A stretch of DNA of 64,000 nt from NCBI GenBank assembly GCA_028826165.1, contig JAPDFW010000053.1, positions 520,501 to 584,500 of the forward strand. Reading direction: 5' to 3'. Both the position numbers and the translations under genes were made by a program. Source of the stretch: Anaeramoeba ignava (taxonomy: Eukaryota; Metamonada; Anaeramoebidae). Below the pieces are notes generated by a model. It did not search any database, was not told where the DNA came from, and was given only the letters and a program-made list of their open reading frames with translations. This document shows, piece after piece, positions 21,435 through 32,820 of the stretch; position 1 is the stretch's first letter, and each line of letters starts with the position of its first letter.

Positions 21435-23814
21435 TTAATTAGATTGATTTCCATCAGATTTTTTATAAACTCGATAATTATCATCAATAATATCTGGATA
21501 AGAATTTTTAGGAATATCTTTATGATTTTGATTTTTTTTTTTGGATTGATTTTGATTTTGATTTTTTCTTTTGTTATTATTTTTATTATTTTTTTTCTTT
21601 GGAGAATTGGACTTTTTTGAATGAGTATTTGGTTCAGGTTTAAGAGCAGGAAACTCTTTATCTCGATTTGCAAGAGTATTTGTCATTGGATTAAAATTCC
21701 AATCACCAAATTTTCTATTTTTAGTTCTTTGATTTTCTAAATCGTTTAATAAAGAAGGAAAATCTTTTAATTCTTGTTGTTTTTTTTCATAAATTTGTCG
21801 AAGTTCCTTTTGTTTTGTGTGATCAGGAAGTGTGTCTACAATTTCATTAAATAATTCCTTTGCTAATTTGTCTCCTAAAATTTGAAAAATAACTTGGAAA
21901 TACTCGAAAGTCGGGATAATTCCCTTTTGAAATTCTGATGATTTCTTCACAAAATTTTGGAATTTTTTCTGCGATAATTTTTTCTTGAGATTTTGAACCA
22001 ATTGCTTATTGCGTTTTTGAAGAATTTGCTTTCTTTCCTCATCAAAAGTTTTCAAATATGGATTTGATTCAATTTCTTTTTTGATTTTTTCTAAATTTTC
22101 TTCATCAGAATTTTTTTCATTTTCATTTTCATTTTCATTTTGATTTTGATTTTGATTTTGATTTTGATTTAGATTTTCATTTGGATTTGAATTGGAAAAA
22201 TTATTGTTATTTTGGTTTCTTTGGTGTCTTTGATATCTTTGATTTCTATAATTGATTTCAGGTTCCTGATCAGGAAGTTGAAGTTTAAATCCCTTTTTTT
22301 TATCAATTTTAGGAAGAGTTTCCTGATGGAATTCATAAGCATGAGCTTGCAATTCTATTGAAGTATTAAAAACAATAAACCGCATTGCGCGACAAGTTGG
22401 ATTTTTACAAATAAAATGTTCCTTATCAAAATGTTTTTCAAGTTCTTCATAACTAGAGAAATATTCTTGATAATTTGATTCTGCTTGACAAAGATGACAA
22501 ACCAAATGGTTTTCATCACAATGTTTTTGGAGTGCTTCATTATCGAAAAATGAGGTGAAACAGCATGAACAAACTGGATGTTGTTTTTTGTGCTGTTTCA
22601 ATTCGCTAAATGTATAAATTGGTATTTCATCGTTAAAAAATTGATTATTATCAGTGCAAATATCGCAAATGAATTTATCATGAAAATTTTTTAAGTGTGA
22701 TTTGAAATCAAATTTGTTTCTTGATTTTAATTTGCAAATTGGGCATGTGTATTGATTTGCCTCGTTGATTTCTTCAAGTATTGATTCGTCGTCGTAATAA
22801 TAACGTTCATGTGTGTTGTATCCTAATGTTTCAAGATTATAATCTTGGAATTTTTTGGTAGTGTTTCGTGTCATTATAACGTTGTTAACTTTGGATTTGC
22901 AGACACAACATGTCCGAGGGTTATTGTAATGATCCATTCTAAGAAAGCATCTCCCTTTTAATTTTAAAAATTATTTATAAATTATTTATAAAATTATTTA
23001 TAAAATTATTTATAAAATTATTTATAAAATTAAATATAAAATTAAATATAAAATTATTTATAAAATTAAATATAAAATTATTTATAAAATTAAATATAAA
23101 ATTATATATAAAATTAATTATAAAATTATTTATAAAATTAAATATAAAATTATATATAAAATTAATTATAAAATTATTTATAAAATTATTTATAAAATTA
23201 TTTATAAAATTATTTATAAAATTATTTATAAAATTATTTATAAAATTATTTATAAAATTATTTATAAAATTATTTATAAAATTAAATATAAAATTAAATA
23301 TAAAAATTAAATATAAAATTATTTTACAAAAATTATTTATAAAATTATTTATAAAATTATTTATAAAATTATTTATAAAATTATTTATAAAATTATTTAT
23401 AAAATTATTTATAAAAAATTATTTATAAAATTATTTATAAAATTATTTATAAAATTAATTATAAAAATTATTTATAAATTTATTTATAAAATTATTTATA
23501 AAATTAATTATAAAATTAATTATAAATTTATTTATAAAATTAATTATAAAATTAATTATAAAATTAATTATAAAATTAATTATAAAATTATTTATAAAAT
23601 TATTTATAAAATTAAATATAAAATTATTTATAAAATTATTTATTAAATTATTTATAAAATTAAATATAAAATTAAATATAAAATTATTTATAAAATTAAA
23701 ATTGTATTTACAACAAATTTGTCTGTGATTGCATTGTCCAAGTGCAAATATTGATATTGGATTTATACAAGTAAGACAAATATGTTCATTTTGATTTGAT
23801 TCAAAATTTTCCAT
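21435..23814 (-). CDS. ZNF598: ZNF598/Hel2-type RING and C2H2 zinc-finger E3 ubiquitin ligase
   Basis: Ribosome-collision sensor family. Exons 23814-23712 and 22954-21435 give 540 aa. The RING spans the splice site: HICLTC, LGQCNHRQICWRC and CCVCK supply the metal ligands in the Hel2 pattern. Four C2H2-like fingers follow (CPICKLKSRNKFDFKSHLKN, FICDIC, CSCCFTSFFDNEALQKHCDE, LVCHLC) with the ZNF598-typical HFICKNPTCRAMRFIVFNTS. After this comes an Asn/Gln/Glu stretch, a helical region around YFQVIFQILGDKLAKELFNE and a Lys-rich C-terminus. Known members ubiquitinate eS10/uS10 on collided ribosomes; here the role is inferred by homology. Convergent with the four-TM gene (147 bp gap) and divergent from the MRH gene (249 bp). 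Confidence 0.9.
22955..23711 (-). repeat. TTTATAAAATTA satellite in the ZNF598 intron
   Basis: The 757 bp intron of AAAATTATTTATA units (on the plus strand), within the RING-coding region. The same unit in the same plus-strand orientation fills intron 1 of the divergent neighbour at 24480-25570. Confidence 0.85.
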
Positions 23815-24063
23815 TTTAATTAAGAGAATAAGAAAGAAAAGAATAAGAAAGAAAGAAAAGAATAAGAAAAAAATGAAAATTTAAAATGGAAAAATTAAAA
23901 AAAAAAGAAGAATTAAATGAATGACGTAAAATAGAAAAGGAAAAAAATTTTTTTTATATTTTTCTCCTTTTAATATTTTTCTCCTTTTGTTTTTTTTTTT
24001 GTTTTTTTTTTAATTAAAAAATTTATTTTTTTTTCATTTTTTTTTCACTTTTCTTTTCTTAAA
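23815..24063. promoter_or_regulatory. Divergent intergenic region between ZNF598 and MRH genes
   Basis: 249 bp with AAGAAAGAAAAGAATAAG repeats near the ZNF598 start. Homopolymer T tracts with TTTTTTTTCATTTTTTTTTC run up to the MRH gene's ATG. A candidate shared promoter; TCATTT resembles the metamonad initiator. No other element was recognised. Confidence 0.4.
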
Positions 24064-26469
24064 ATGTTTAAGATTTTTGTTAGCTTATTCCTTTTAATAA
24101 TAATACTTGTTGTTAATTCACAAACACCAACTTCATGCACAACTTCTTTCAAAGATTCAAATGGAGTTACGCATTATTATGACTTTTCTGCTTTTATGAA
24201 AAAGTAAAAAATTGCAAAAATAAAAATATAAAAAAAAATATTTTTCAAAATTCGTTGTTTTTATTTTCAATTTTATTTTTAAAACAAAAAGAAAAAGAAA
24301 ATTAATTGATTGATTATTTAATTAATAAGTTTTTTTTTGCTTTTTTTTTCAAGAATTTAAGAAATTTTTTTTTGTCAACAAAATATTGATATTTTTTTTT
24401 TAGAAATTATTTTTTCATTATTTAATCTTTAGAAAAAGAAAATAATATTCAATGAATTTGAAAACAAATTCAAAACTCCAATTATTCTCGCAATTTATTA
24501 AATTAAATATAAAATTATTTATAAAATTGTATATAAAATTATTTATAAAATTAATTATAAAATTATTTATAAAATTATTTATAAATTTATTTATAAAATT
24601 AATTATAAAATTATTTATAAAATTATTTATAAAATTAATTATAAAATTATTTATAAAATTATTTATAAAATTAAATATAAAATTAATTATAAAATTATTT
24701 ATAAAATTAAATATAAAATTGTATATAAAATTAAATATAAAATTATTTATAAAATTATTTATTAAATTATTTATAAAATTATATATAAAATTAATTATAA
24801 AATTATTTATAAAATTAATTATAAAATTAAATATAAAATTATTTATAAAATTATTTATTAAATTATTTATAAAATTATTAATAAAATTATTTATAAAATT
24901 ATATATAAAATTATTTATAAAATTATTTATAAAATTAAATATAAAATTATTTATAAAATTATATATAAAATTATTTATAAAATTATATATAAAATTATTT
25001 ATAAAATTATTTATAAAATTAATTATAAAATTATTAATAAAATTATTTATAAAATTATTTATAAAATTAAATATAAAATTATTTATAAAATTAATTATAA
25101 AATTATTTATAAAATTATTTATAAAATTATATATAAAATTATTTATAAAATTATTTATAAAATTATTTATGAAATTATTTATAAAATTATTTATGAAATT
25201 AAATATAAAATTAATTATAAAATTATTTATAAAATTATTTAAAATTATTTATAAAATTATTTATGAAATTAAATATAAAATTAATTATAAAATTATATAT
25301 AAAATTAATTTATAAAATTATTTATAAAATTAAATATAAAATTATTTATAAAATTAAATATAAAATTATATATAAAATTATATATAAAATTATTTATAAA
25401 ATTATATATAAAATTATTTATAAAATTATTTATAAAATTAAATATAAAATTATTTATAAAATTAATTTATAAAATTATTTATAAAATTAATTATAAAATT
25501 ATTAATAAAATTAAATATAAAATTATTTATAAAATTAAATATAAAATTATTTATAAAATTATTTATAAAATAGATCGACTGAAAATCCATATATTTATGA
25601 AGATTTAGATAATAAATATACCTATTTATTTAATATTTGCGCTAATGTGGATAATATTGTTACTTGTCCATGCTGCACTCCAAGTTTAGCTACTGGTTGG
25701 GTAATTGAAGCAGTTAAATGTTACTAATTGTGATTATATGGGAGAATTAGAAAATCCAGTTTATACTCCAATTGGTAAAATTGAAATTAAAATTAAAATT
25801 AAAATTAAAATTAAAATTAAAATTAAAATTAAAATTAAAATTAAAATTTAAAAATTAAATTAAATTTAAATTAAAATTAAAATTAAAAATAAAATCAAAA
25901 AATAAAATCAAAAATTGAAATTAAATTAAAATTAAAATTAAAATTAAAATTAAAATTAAAATTAAAATTAAAATTATAATTATAATTAATATTAAAATTA
26001 AAATAAAAATTAAAATTAAAATTAAAATTAAAATTAAAATTAAAAATAAAATCAAAAATTAAAATTAAAATTAAAATTAAAATTCATTTATAAAATTAAA
26101 AATAAAATTATAAAAGATTCTGATGATTTAGAAGATGGAATCAACCTCCGATATTTTGTTGATTACAATGGAAAACACATTCGATCCATGTTTTACAATC
26201 TTTTCTGCAGCAATTACGAAACATGGAGAGTAGTTACAGTATTTTATCACAGTACACTTCTTCCACCTTCAATGGAAATCAACGTATTAACATCAAGCAC
26301 ATGTTTCAACACACAACCAGTTCCAGTTATTACTCAAAGTTGCTCTAAATGTAACGCTGCTGGTGCCTCTTTTGGAGTCATTTCAGCTCTTTGTTTTGGC
26401 GTTATAAGCGGTTTCTTCTTTTATAAATGGAGATCTAAAGAAATTTCTACTACTTATGAAAGAGTTTAA
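24064..26469 (+). CDS. MRH-type (mannose-6-phosphate receptor-like) membrane protein
   Basis: Exons 24064-24203, 25574-25774 and 26117-26469; about 230 aa. Signal peptide (FVSLFLLIIILVVNS), then a Cys-rich luminal domain (TSCTT, YLFNICANV, VTCPCC, CDYMGE, FCSNYETWR, SSTCF). The stretch INLRYFVDYNGKHIRSMFYN fits the Arg/Cys core of mannose-6-phosphate receptor homology domains. One transmembrane helix (FGVISALCFGVISGFFFY) and a 13-residue tail ending YERV (a YxxPhi-type signal) follow. The exon 2 frame needs one base dropped near 25723 (AAATGTTACTAATTG) to read VKCTNCDYMG. Probable sorting or quality-control lectin of the endolysosomal pathway. The MRH call rests on pattern, not alignment. Confidence 0.7.
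24480..25573 (+). repeat. AAAATTATTTATA satellite in intron 1 of the MRH gene
   Basis: Over 1 kb of 12-13 bp units (AAAATTATTTAT, AAAATTAATTAT, AAAATTAAATAT). It produces a 287-codon open frame of IKLFIKL repeats that is out of exon phase and not credible as protein. Confidence 0.85.
25775..26116 (+). repeat. AAAATT hexamer array in intron 2 of the MRH gene
   Basis: 342 bp intron of AAAATT hexamers with AAAATCAAAAATAAAATC interruptions; donor GTAAAA, acceptor AAAAG. Confidence 0.8.
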
Positions 26470-29170
26470 GTTCTTCTTTAAATCTTTATCCTTTTAAAAA
26501 TAGTTCATTTTCATTTTCAATTTTCAATTTTCATTTTCAATTCTAATTCTTCAAAAATTTTTTTCCCTTTTCTTTCAAAAAAGAAGAAATTATTAATCAT
26601 TTTTTCTTTTTTTCTTTTTTTCTTTCTTCATTTCTTCCTTTTTCTTTTTTAATTCAAAAAAAATAACAATAACAAAAATAATAAATAATTCTTCAAAAGC
26701 AAAAAAGAAATAAAAAGAAAATTTTCCAATTAAAATAATCAATTTTTTGTTTTTTAATTTGATTTAAAAAAAGTGGAATAAATTTAATTTAAAATTAATA
26801 AATAAATTTAATTATAAAAAGTGGAATAAATTTAATTAAAAATTAATAAATAAATTTAATTAAAAATTAATAAATAAATTTAAATTTAAAATTAATAAAT
26901 AAATTTAATTAAAAAGTGGAATAAATTTAATTTAAAATTAATAAATAAATTTAAATTAATTTAAAAAAATTAATAAATAAATTTAATTAAAAAAAGTGGA
27001 ATAAATTTAAATTAAAATTAATAAATAAATTTAATTAAAATTAATAAATAAATTTAATTAAAATTAATAAATAAATTTAATTAAAAAGTGGAATAAATTT
27101 AATTTAAAATTAATAAATAAATTTAATTTAAAAAATTAATAAATAAATTTAAATTAAAATTAATAAATAAAATTAATTTAAAATTAATAAATAAATTTAA
27201 TTAAAAAGTGGAATAAATTTAATTTAAAAATTAATAAATAAATTTAATTTAAAAATTAATAAATAAATTTAATTTAAAAATTAATAAATAAATTTAATTT
27301 AAAAAAATTAATAAATAAATTTAATTAAAAATTAATAAATAAATTTAATTAAAAATTAATAAATAAATTTAAATTAAAATTAATAAATAAATTTAATTAA
27401 AATTAATAAATAAATTTAATTAAAAATTAATAAATAAATTTAATTTAAAATTAATAAATAAATTTAATTAAAAATTAATAAATAAATTTGATTAAAAATT
27501 TGGAATAAAAATTAAAAATAAATAAAAATTTAATTTAAAATTAATAAATAAATTTAATTAAAAAGTGGAATAAATTTAATTTAAAATTAATAAATAAATT
27601 TGAATTTAAAATTAATAAATAAATTTAATTTAAAATTAATAAATAAATTTAATTTAAAATTAATAAATAAATTTAATTTAAAATTAATAAATAAATTTAA
27701 TTTAAAAATTAATAAATAAATTTAATTTAAAAATTAATGAATAAATTTGATTAAAATTAATAAATAAAATTTAATTAAAATTAATAAATAAATTTAATTT
27801 AAAAATTAATAAATAAATTTAAATTAAAAATTAATAAATAAATTTAATTTAAAATTAATAAATAAATTTAATTTAAAAAAAGTGGAATAAATTTAATTTA
27901 AAAATTAAATAAATTAAATTAAAATTAATAAATAAATTTGATTAAAAAGTGGAATAAATTTAAATTAAAATTAATAAATAAATTTAATTAAAAAGTGGAA
28001 TAAATTTAATTTAAAATTAATAAATAAATTTAATTAAAAAATAAATTTAATAAAAAATTTGATTTAAATTAATAAATAAATTTAATTAAAATTAATAAAT
28101 AAATTTAATTAAAAATTAATAAATAAATTTAATTTAAAAATTAATAAATAAATTTAATTAAAAAATTAATAAATAAATTTAATTTAAAAATTAATAAATT
28201 AATAAATAAATTTAATTAAAAAAGTGGAATAAATTTAATTAAAATTAATAAATAAATTTAATTTTAAAATTAATAAATAAATTTAATTTAAAATTAATAA
28301 ATAAATTTAATTTAAAAATTAATAAATAAATTTAATTTAAAAATTAATAAATAAATTTGATTTAAAATTAATAAATAAATTTAATTAAAAATTAATAAAT
28401 AAATTTAAATTAAAATTAATAAATAAATTTAATTAAAAAGTGGAATAAATTTAATTTAAAATTAATAAATAAATTTGATTAAAATTAATAAATAAATTTT
28501 AATTTAAAATTAATAAATAAAATTTAATTAAAAATTAATAAATTTAATAAATTTGATTAAAAATTAAAAATGGAATAAATTTAATTTAAAATTAATAAAT
28601 AAATTTAATTAAAAAAGTGGAATAAATTTGATTAAAAATTAATAAATAAATTTAATTAAAATTAATAAATAAATTTAATTAAAAAGTGGAATAAATTTAA
28701 ATTAATAAATAAATTTAATTTAAAATTAATAAATAAATTTAATTAAAATTAATTAATAAATTTAATTAAAAAAAGTGGAATAAATAAATTAAATTAAAAT
28801 TAATAAATAAATTTAATTTAAAAAAGTAAATAAATTTAATTTAAAATTAATAAATAAATTTAATTTAAAATTAATAAATAAATTTAATTTAAAATTAATA
28901 AATAAATTTAATTAAAAAAAGTGGAATAAATTTAATTAAAAATTAATAAATAAATTTAATTTAAAATTAATAAATAAATTTAATTAAAATTAATAAATAA
29001 ATTTAATTTAAAATTAATAAATAAATTTAAATTTAAATTAATAAATAAAATTAATTGATAAAAAGTGGAATAAGCTTGTTTTTAATTTGAATTGATAAAA
29101 AAAATTCCTCCAAATCTTTTTCAAAAAAAAAAAGAAAAAAGAAAAAAAGAAAAGAAATATTCCCTTTTGT
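26470..29170. repeat. 2.3 kb satellite of TTAATAAATAAATTTAATT units with interspersed AAAAAGTGGAATAAA
   Basis: Spacer between the convergent MRH (+) and SUN (-) genes. The first 270 bp are T-rich unique sequence. From about 26760 to 29085 it is a tandem array of AATTAATAAATAAATTTAAT. About 20 units carry the variant AAAAAGTGGAATAAATTTAA in irregular positions. No gene is seen on either strand. Confidence 0.85.
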
Positions 29171-32100
29171 TTAAATTGGATTTCCATGAACTCTGACACG
29201 ATAAACACAAGTAAACTCTTTTCCATAATTAGAATTAAAATCAAATTTTACAACTTCAATAGGAACTTGTAAGTTATCTGGAATATTAAAAGTTTGAGGA
29301 AGATAAGAATCATCAAAAACAAAAGTGAAATTTCCAAGAAAAATAGGATCAGAATCAAAAGAATTTGAATAAGCAAAAATTGAGAAGTCTTTAGGAGCGC
29401 TTGAAAAATCAGGAGAAACAGCTTTTGGAACGTGTTCAATAGTGATTTGGGTCGGGATGATTTTGCGGAACAAACGCACAGCAAGAAATCCTTTATCGCC
29501 CCAGAAACCAAAGCAGTTTCCAATAGCGTTATTTGGATTCAAAGCGAGTTCAGGATGATTTAATTTGGGATTTTTAAGAACTGACAAAAATTGATGGAAA
29601 TATGAAAGTGGATTAAAACGCGATCCAAAAGAAGATGAATAAACTGGCGAATGCGAGATCACTTCAGCTCCCGAACTGCCAAGTGCATAATCGATTTTCC
29701 CCACAAAATCTTGCTGTATTAAATCGCTCACGTTCTTCAAAACCCTTGCGGATATGTCTTTGAGTAAGTCTTCGTAATAGGACTCGAATTCTTTTAAAGC
29801 CCCGTTTTGATCGTCTTCGAAAAATCTCTTCATTGAGTCTTTATACAGATCTTCTTTGATTCGTTCGAATACTTCGCCAATTTTGTTCTCAATAATTTCG
29901 TTCTCAAGTTCGTCTGGAACATCTTGTTTTTTCTTGTTTTCAAGATGCTCAAAAAGATCCGCTTTTAATTTCTCCATTAATTCTGCTTCGTTTTTCGTGA
30001 AATCGTCCCATTTTTCTTCAAATTTCTTCTTCAAATCATCTTCAAGTAAGGCATATTTCTCATTCGTTTTATCCTGAAGAACATCGAATTTTTCTCGCAT
30101 ATTTTTCAGTTCTTCCAGGAATTGTTTTGAATCTGATCCAGGAATTATTTTAAGGTTATCAACTTTCTTAGAAATATCTTCAATTTCCTTTTCAAAATTA
30201 TCAAGAGAACCCATAATTGTTTGAATTTCTTTTTCTTCGTTTTGAAGCTTTTCAATTTGTTTTTTGAGTGTTTCGAATTTGTTTTGGAATTCCTTATTTT
30301 TTTCGTTTTTTTCGTTTTCCACATTATTCATTTCTGAACTTGTATCTGCCAATTCTTTTTTCATTTCTTCGAATTTTTTGTTGAATTCGTCAACGTAATT
30401 ATCCATGTTCGAAAAAGTTTTTTTTACATTTTCGAGTGTGTCTGTTATGTTCTTATTCTTGTCATCAAATTCATGGAAAAGATCTGAAAATTTATTCATC
30501 TCATTTTGAATGTCTTCTTTTTTGGTATGTGTCGCAAAAAGTTTTTTTAAAGAATTCTCAAGTTCAGGGAGTTCTTTCTGAACCGTTCCTGTCTGCTCAA
30601 TAATTGTTTCGAGCTCCTCTTCATTTCGTTTGAGATTAGTTTGAAAGTCTTGATGGAATTTTTCCACCATTTTTTCAAGTGATTCCAATTTATTTTCATC
30701 TGGTTGACTTTCGTTGATCTGTTTAATGTTTTCCTGGATTTTCTCGATAAAATTCTGTATATCCGATCCTTCTTTATCTTGCTTTTTTTCCATTTCATTC
30801 ATCGAATCGTTGGTTTTTTTCATTTCTCTTTCAATTTCAATGAATTTTTTGGCAACATGCTCCTTAAGTGCTTCAATTTCATTGCTGAAATCATGTTCTT
30901 CTGTTCTTTCAAATAAACAATCAAAAAGTTTCAGAAGCGAATAGCTTTTATTTGTGATTCGCCAGATATCTTCAATTCCTTGTTCAGCTTTTTTGAGATC
31001 GGAATTATAGTTCTTAAATTGTTCCGAAAAATCATTGAAATAATCTCTCACTAATTCTGTTTTCTGGTTTATTAAGTTAATATTCTGCTTGTACATTTCG
31101 TTCGATGAGTTTTTGATCTTTTCCAGTTGTTGATCCCCTTCTTCAATTCTAGTTCCATATGTTGATATTGCTTCACTGTTTTGTTTCATTAATTTTTGGA
31201 TCGTTTTTGTTTTCATTTTGATTTCCTTTTTTAAATCCGCTACGTTTTTCATCATTTCTCTTACTATTCTTGTACTCGGAACAAATCCACTTTCTTCAAT
31301 ACAAAATTGTATTTGTTTTTTCACTTCTTCTTTTTCAAGAAGGTCTTTGATTTTTGATTTAAATTCAGCCGTTAATTTTTGTTTTTCTTCCAGTGTTTTG
31401 TTTGTAAATTCCACTTTGTATCCTTCGATTAGGTTATCAATATCTGTTTTGATAATCTCTGCAATTCCTGAAACGTACTTATCAATGTTTTTTGCTGGTG
31501 TGAAAATGGAGACATTTTTAAGGAGATTGTAACGAATTTCTTCATTTGCAGAGTTTACTAAAAATCTTTTAAACTCTATTATTTATATTTAAAATATAAA
31601 TCAAAATATAAATCAAAATATAAATCAAAATATAAATAAAAATATAATAAATATAATAAATATAATAAATATAATAAATATAATAAATATAAAAAATAAT
31701 AAATATAATAAATATAATAAATATAATAAATATAAATATAATAAATATAAATATAATAAATATAATAAATATAATAAATATAATAAATATAATAAATATA
31801 ATAAATATAATAAATATAATAAATATAATAAATAAATATAATAAACAAATATAATAAATATAATAAATATAATAAATATAATAAAATAATAAAATAATAA
31901 ATATAAATATAAATATAATAAAATATAAATATAATAAATAAATATAATAAAATAAATATAAAATAAAAATAATAAAATAATAAAATATAATAAATATAAT
32001 AAATATAATAAATATAATAAATATAATAAATATAATAAATATAATAAATATAATAAATATAAATATAAATATAAATATAATAAATCAAAATATAAATATA

Positions 32101-32591
32101 ATAAATATAAATATAAATTTAATAAATATAATAATAAATATAATAAATATAAATATAATAAATCAAAATATAAATATAATTAATATAATAAATATAATAA
32201 ATATAATAAATATAAATATAAATTTCACGTAAATGATTTTTTTTTTAATTTTTTTTTTGTGGAATTTTGATATAAATTTTAATATAAATTTTCATGTAAA
32301 TGATTTTTTACCTTTTTCTTTAGATAAACGATATTGTTGTTGTATTTGATCACTTCCAAGAATTGAACCTAACGCTAAAAGTGAAAACAAAAGAATAATT
32401 GAATTTCTCCAACTAAAATTATCTCCTCTAAAATTTAATGCTGATTTAAGAAATGAAAATATTCGATTTGTTAAATAAGTTTCAAGTGAAATAAAAAATT
32501 CAATAACAATATAAATTCCTAATTTAATTAATCTCCAAAATCCAATAATTTCTCTTGTTGTATAATAATAAAAATTTTTAATTTGTTTCAT
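29171..32591 (-). CDS. SUN-domain inner nuclear envelope protein (LINC complex)
   Basis: Exons 32591-32312 and 31557-29171; phases match, giving 888 aa. The N-terminal about 60 residues are nucleoplasmic and partly hydrophobic. One transmembrane helix follows at about 64-79 (SIILLFSLLALGSILG). Then come about 600 residues of coiled coil with Glu/Lys/Asn heptads. The C-terminal SUN domain (last about 175 residues) has GSSGAEVISHSPVYS, NPNNAIGNCFGFWGDKG, ITIEHVPKAVSP, FTFVFDD and the ending FTCVYRVRVHGNPI. SUN proteins trimerise in the perinuclear space and bind KASH peptides to connect nucleus and cytoskeleton. No KASH protein is visible here. The coding sequence is less AT-biased than most of the window. 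Confidence 0.92.
31558..32311 (-). repeat. AATATAATAAAT satellite in the SUN-gene intron
   Basis: 754 bp intron dominated by ATAATAAAT (9 bp) units, with runs of AAATATAAATCA at both ends. Confidence 0.85.
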
Positions 32592-32820
32592 TTTTTAATT
32601 TTTTTTTTTTTTTAAATTTGTTTTGCTTTTTTTTTTTTGTTATTATTATTTATTTATTTATTAATTAATAAAAGGAAAAAAATGAAAGGAAAAAAATGAA
32701 AAAAAAATAACGCTTTTTTTTAATTTATTTTTTTTATTTTTTTTATTTTTTCTCCTTTTAATTTTTATTTTTATTTTTTCTCCTTTTTTATTTTGTTCCA
32801 CTTTTTTTATTAATTTTAAA
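32592..32820. promoter_or_regulatory. Spacer upstream of the SUN gene / downstream of Sec24 (both minus)
   Basis: About 230 bp containing, on the minus strand, TTTTTTTTCATTTTTTTCC before the SUN start. AAAAAAAGTGGAAC lies about 20 nt after the Sec24 stop. Nothing else was recognised. Confidence 0.35.

Noticed and set aside
24452-25315. 287-codon open frame of IKLFIKL repeats
   Set aside because: It lies inside the MRH intron, is pure satellite and is not in phase with the flanking exons.
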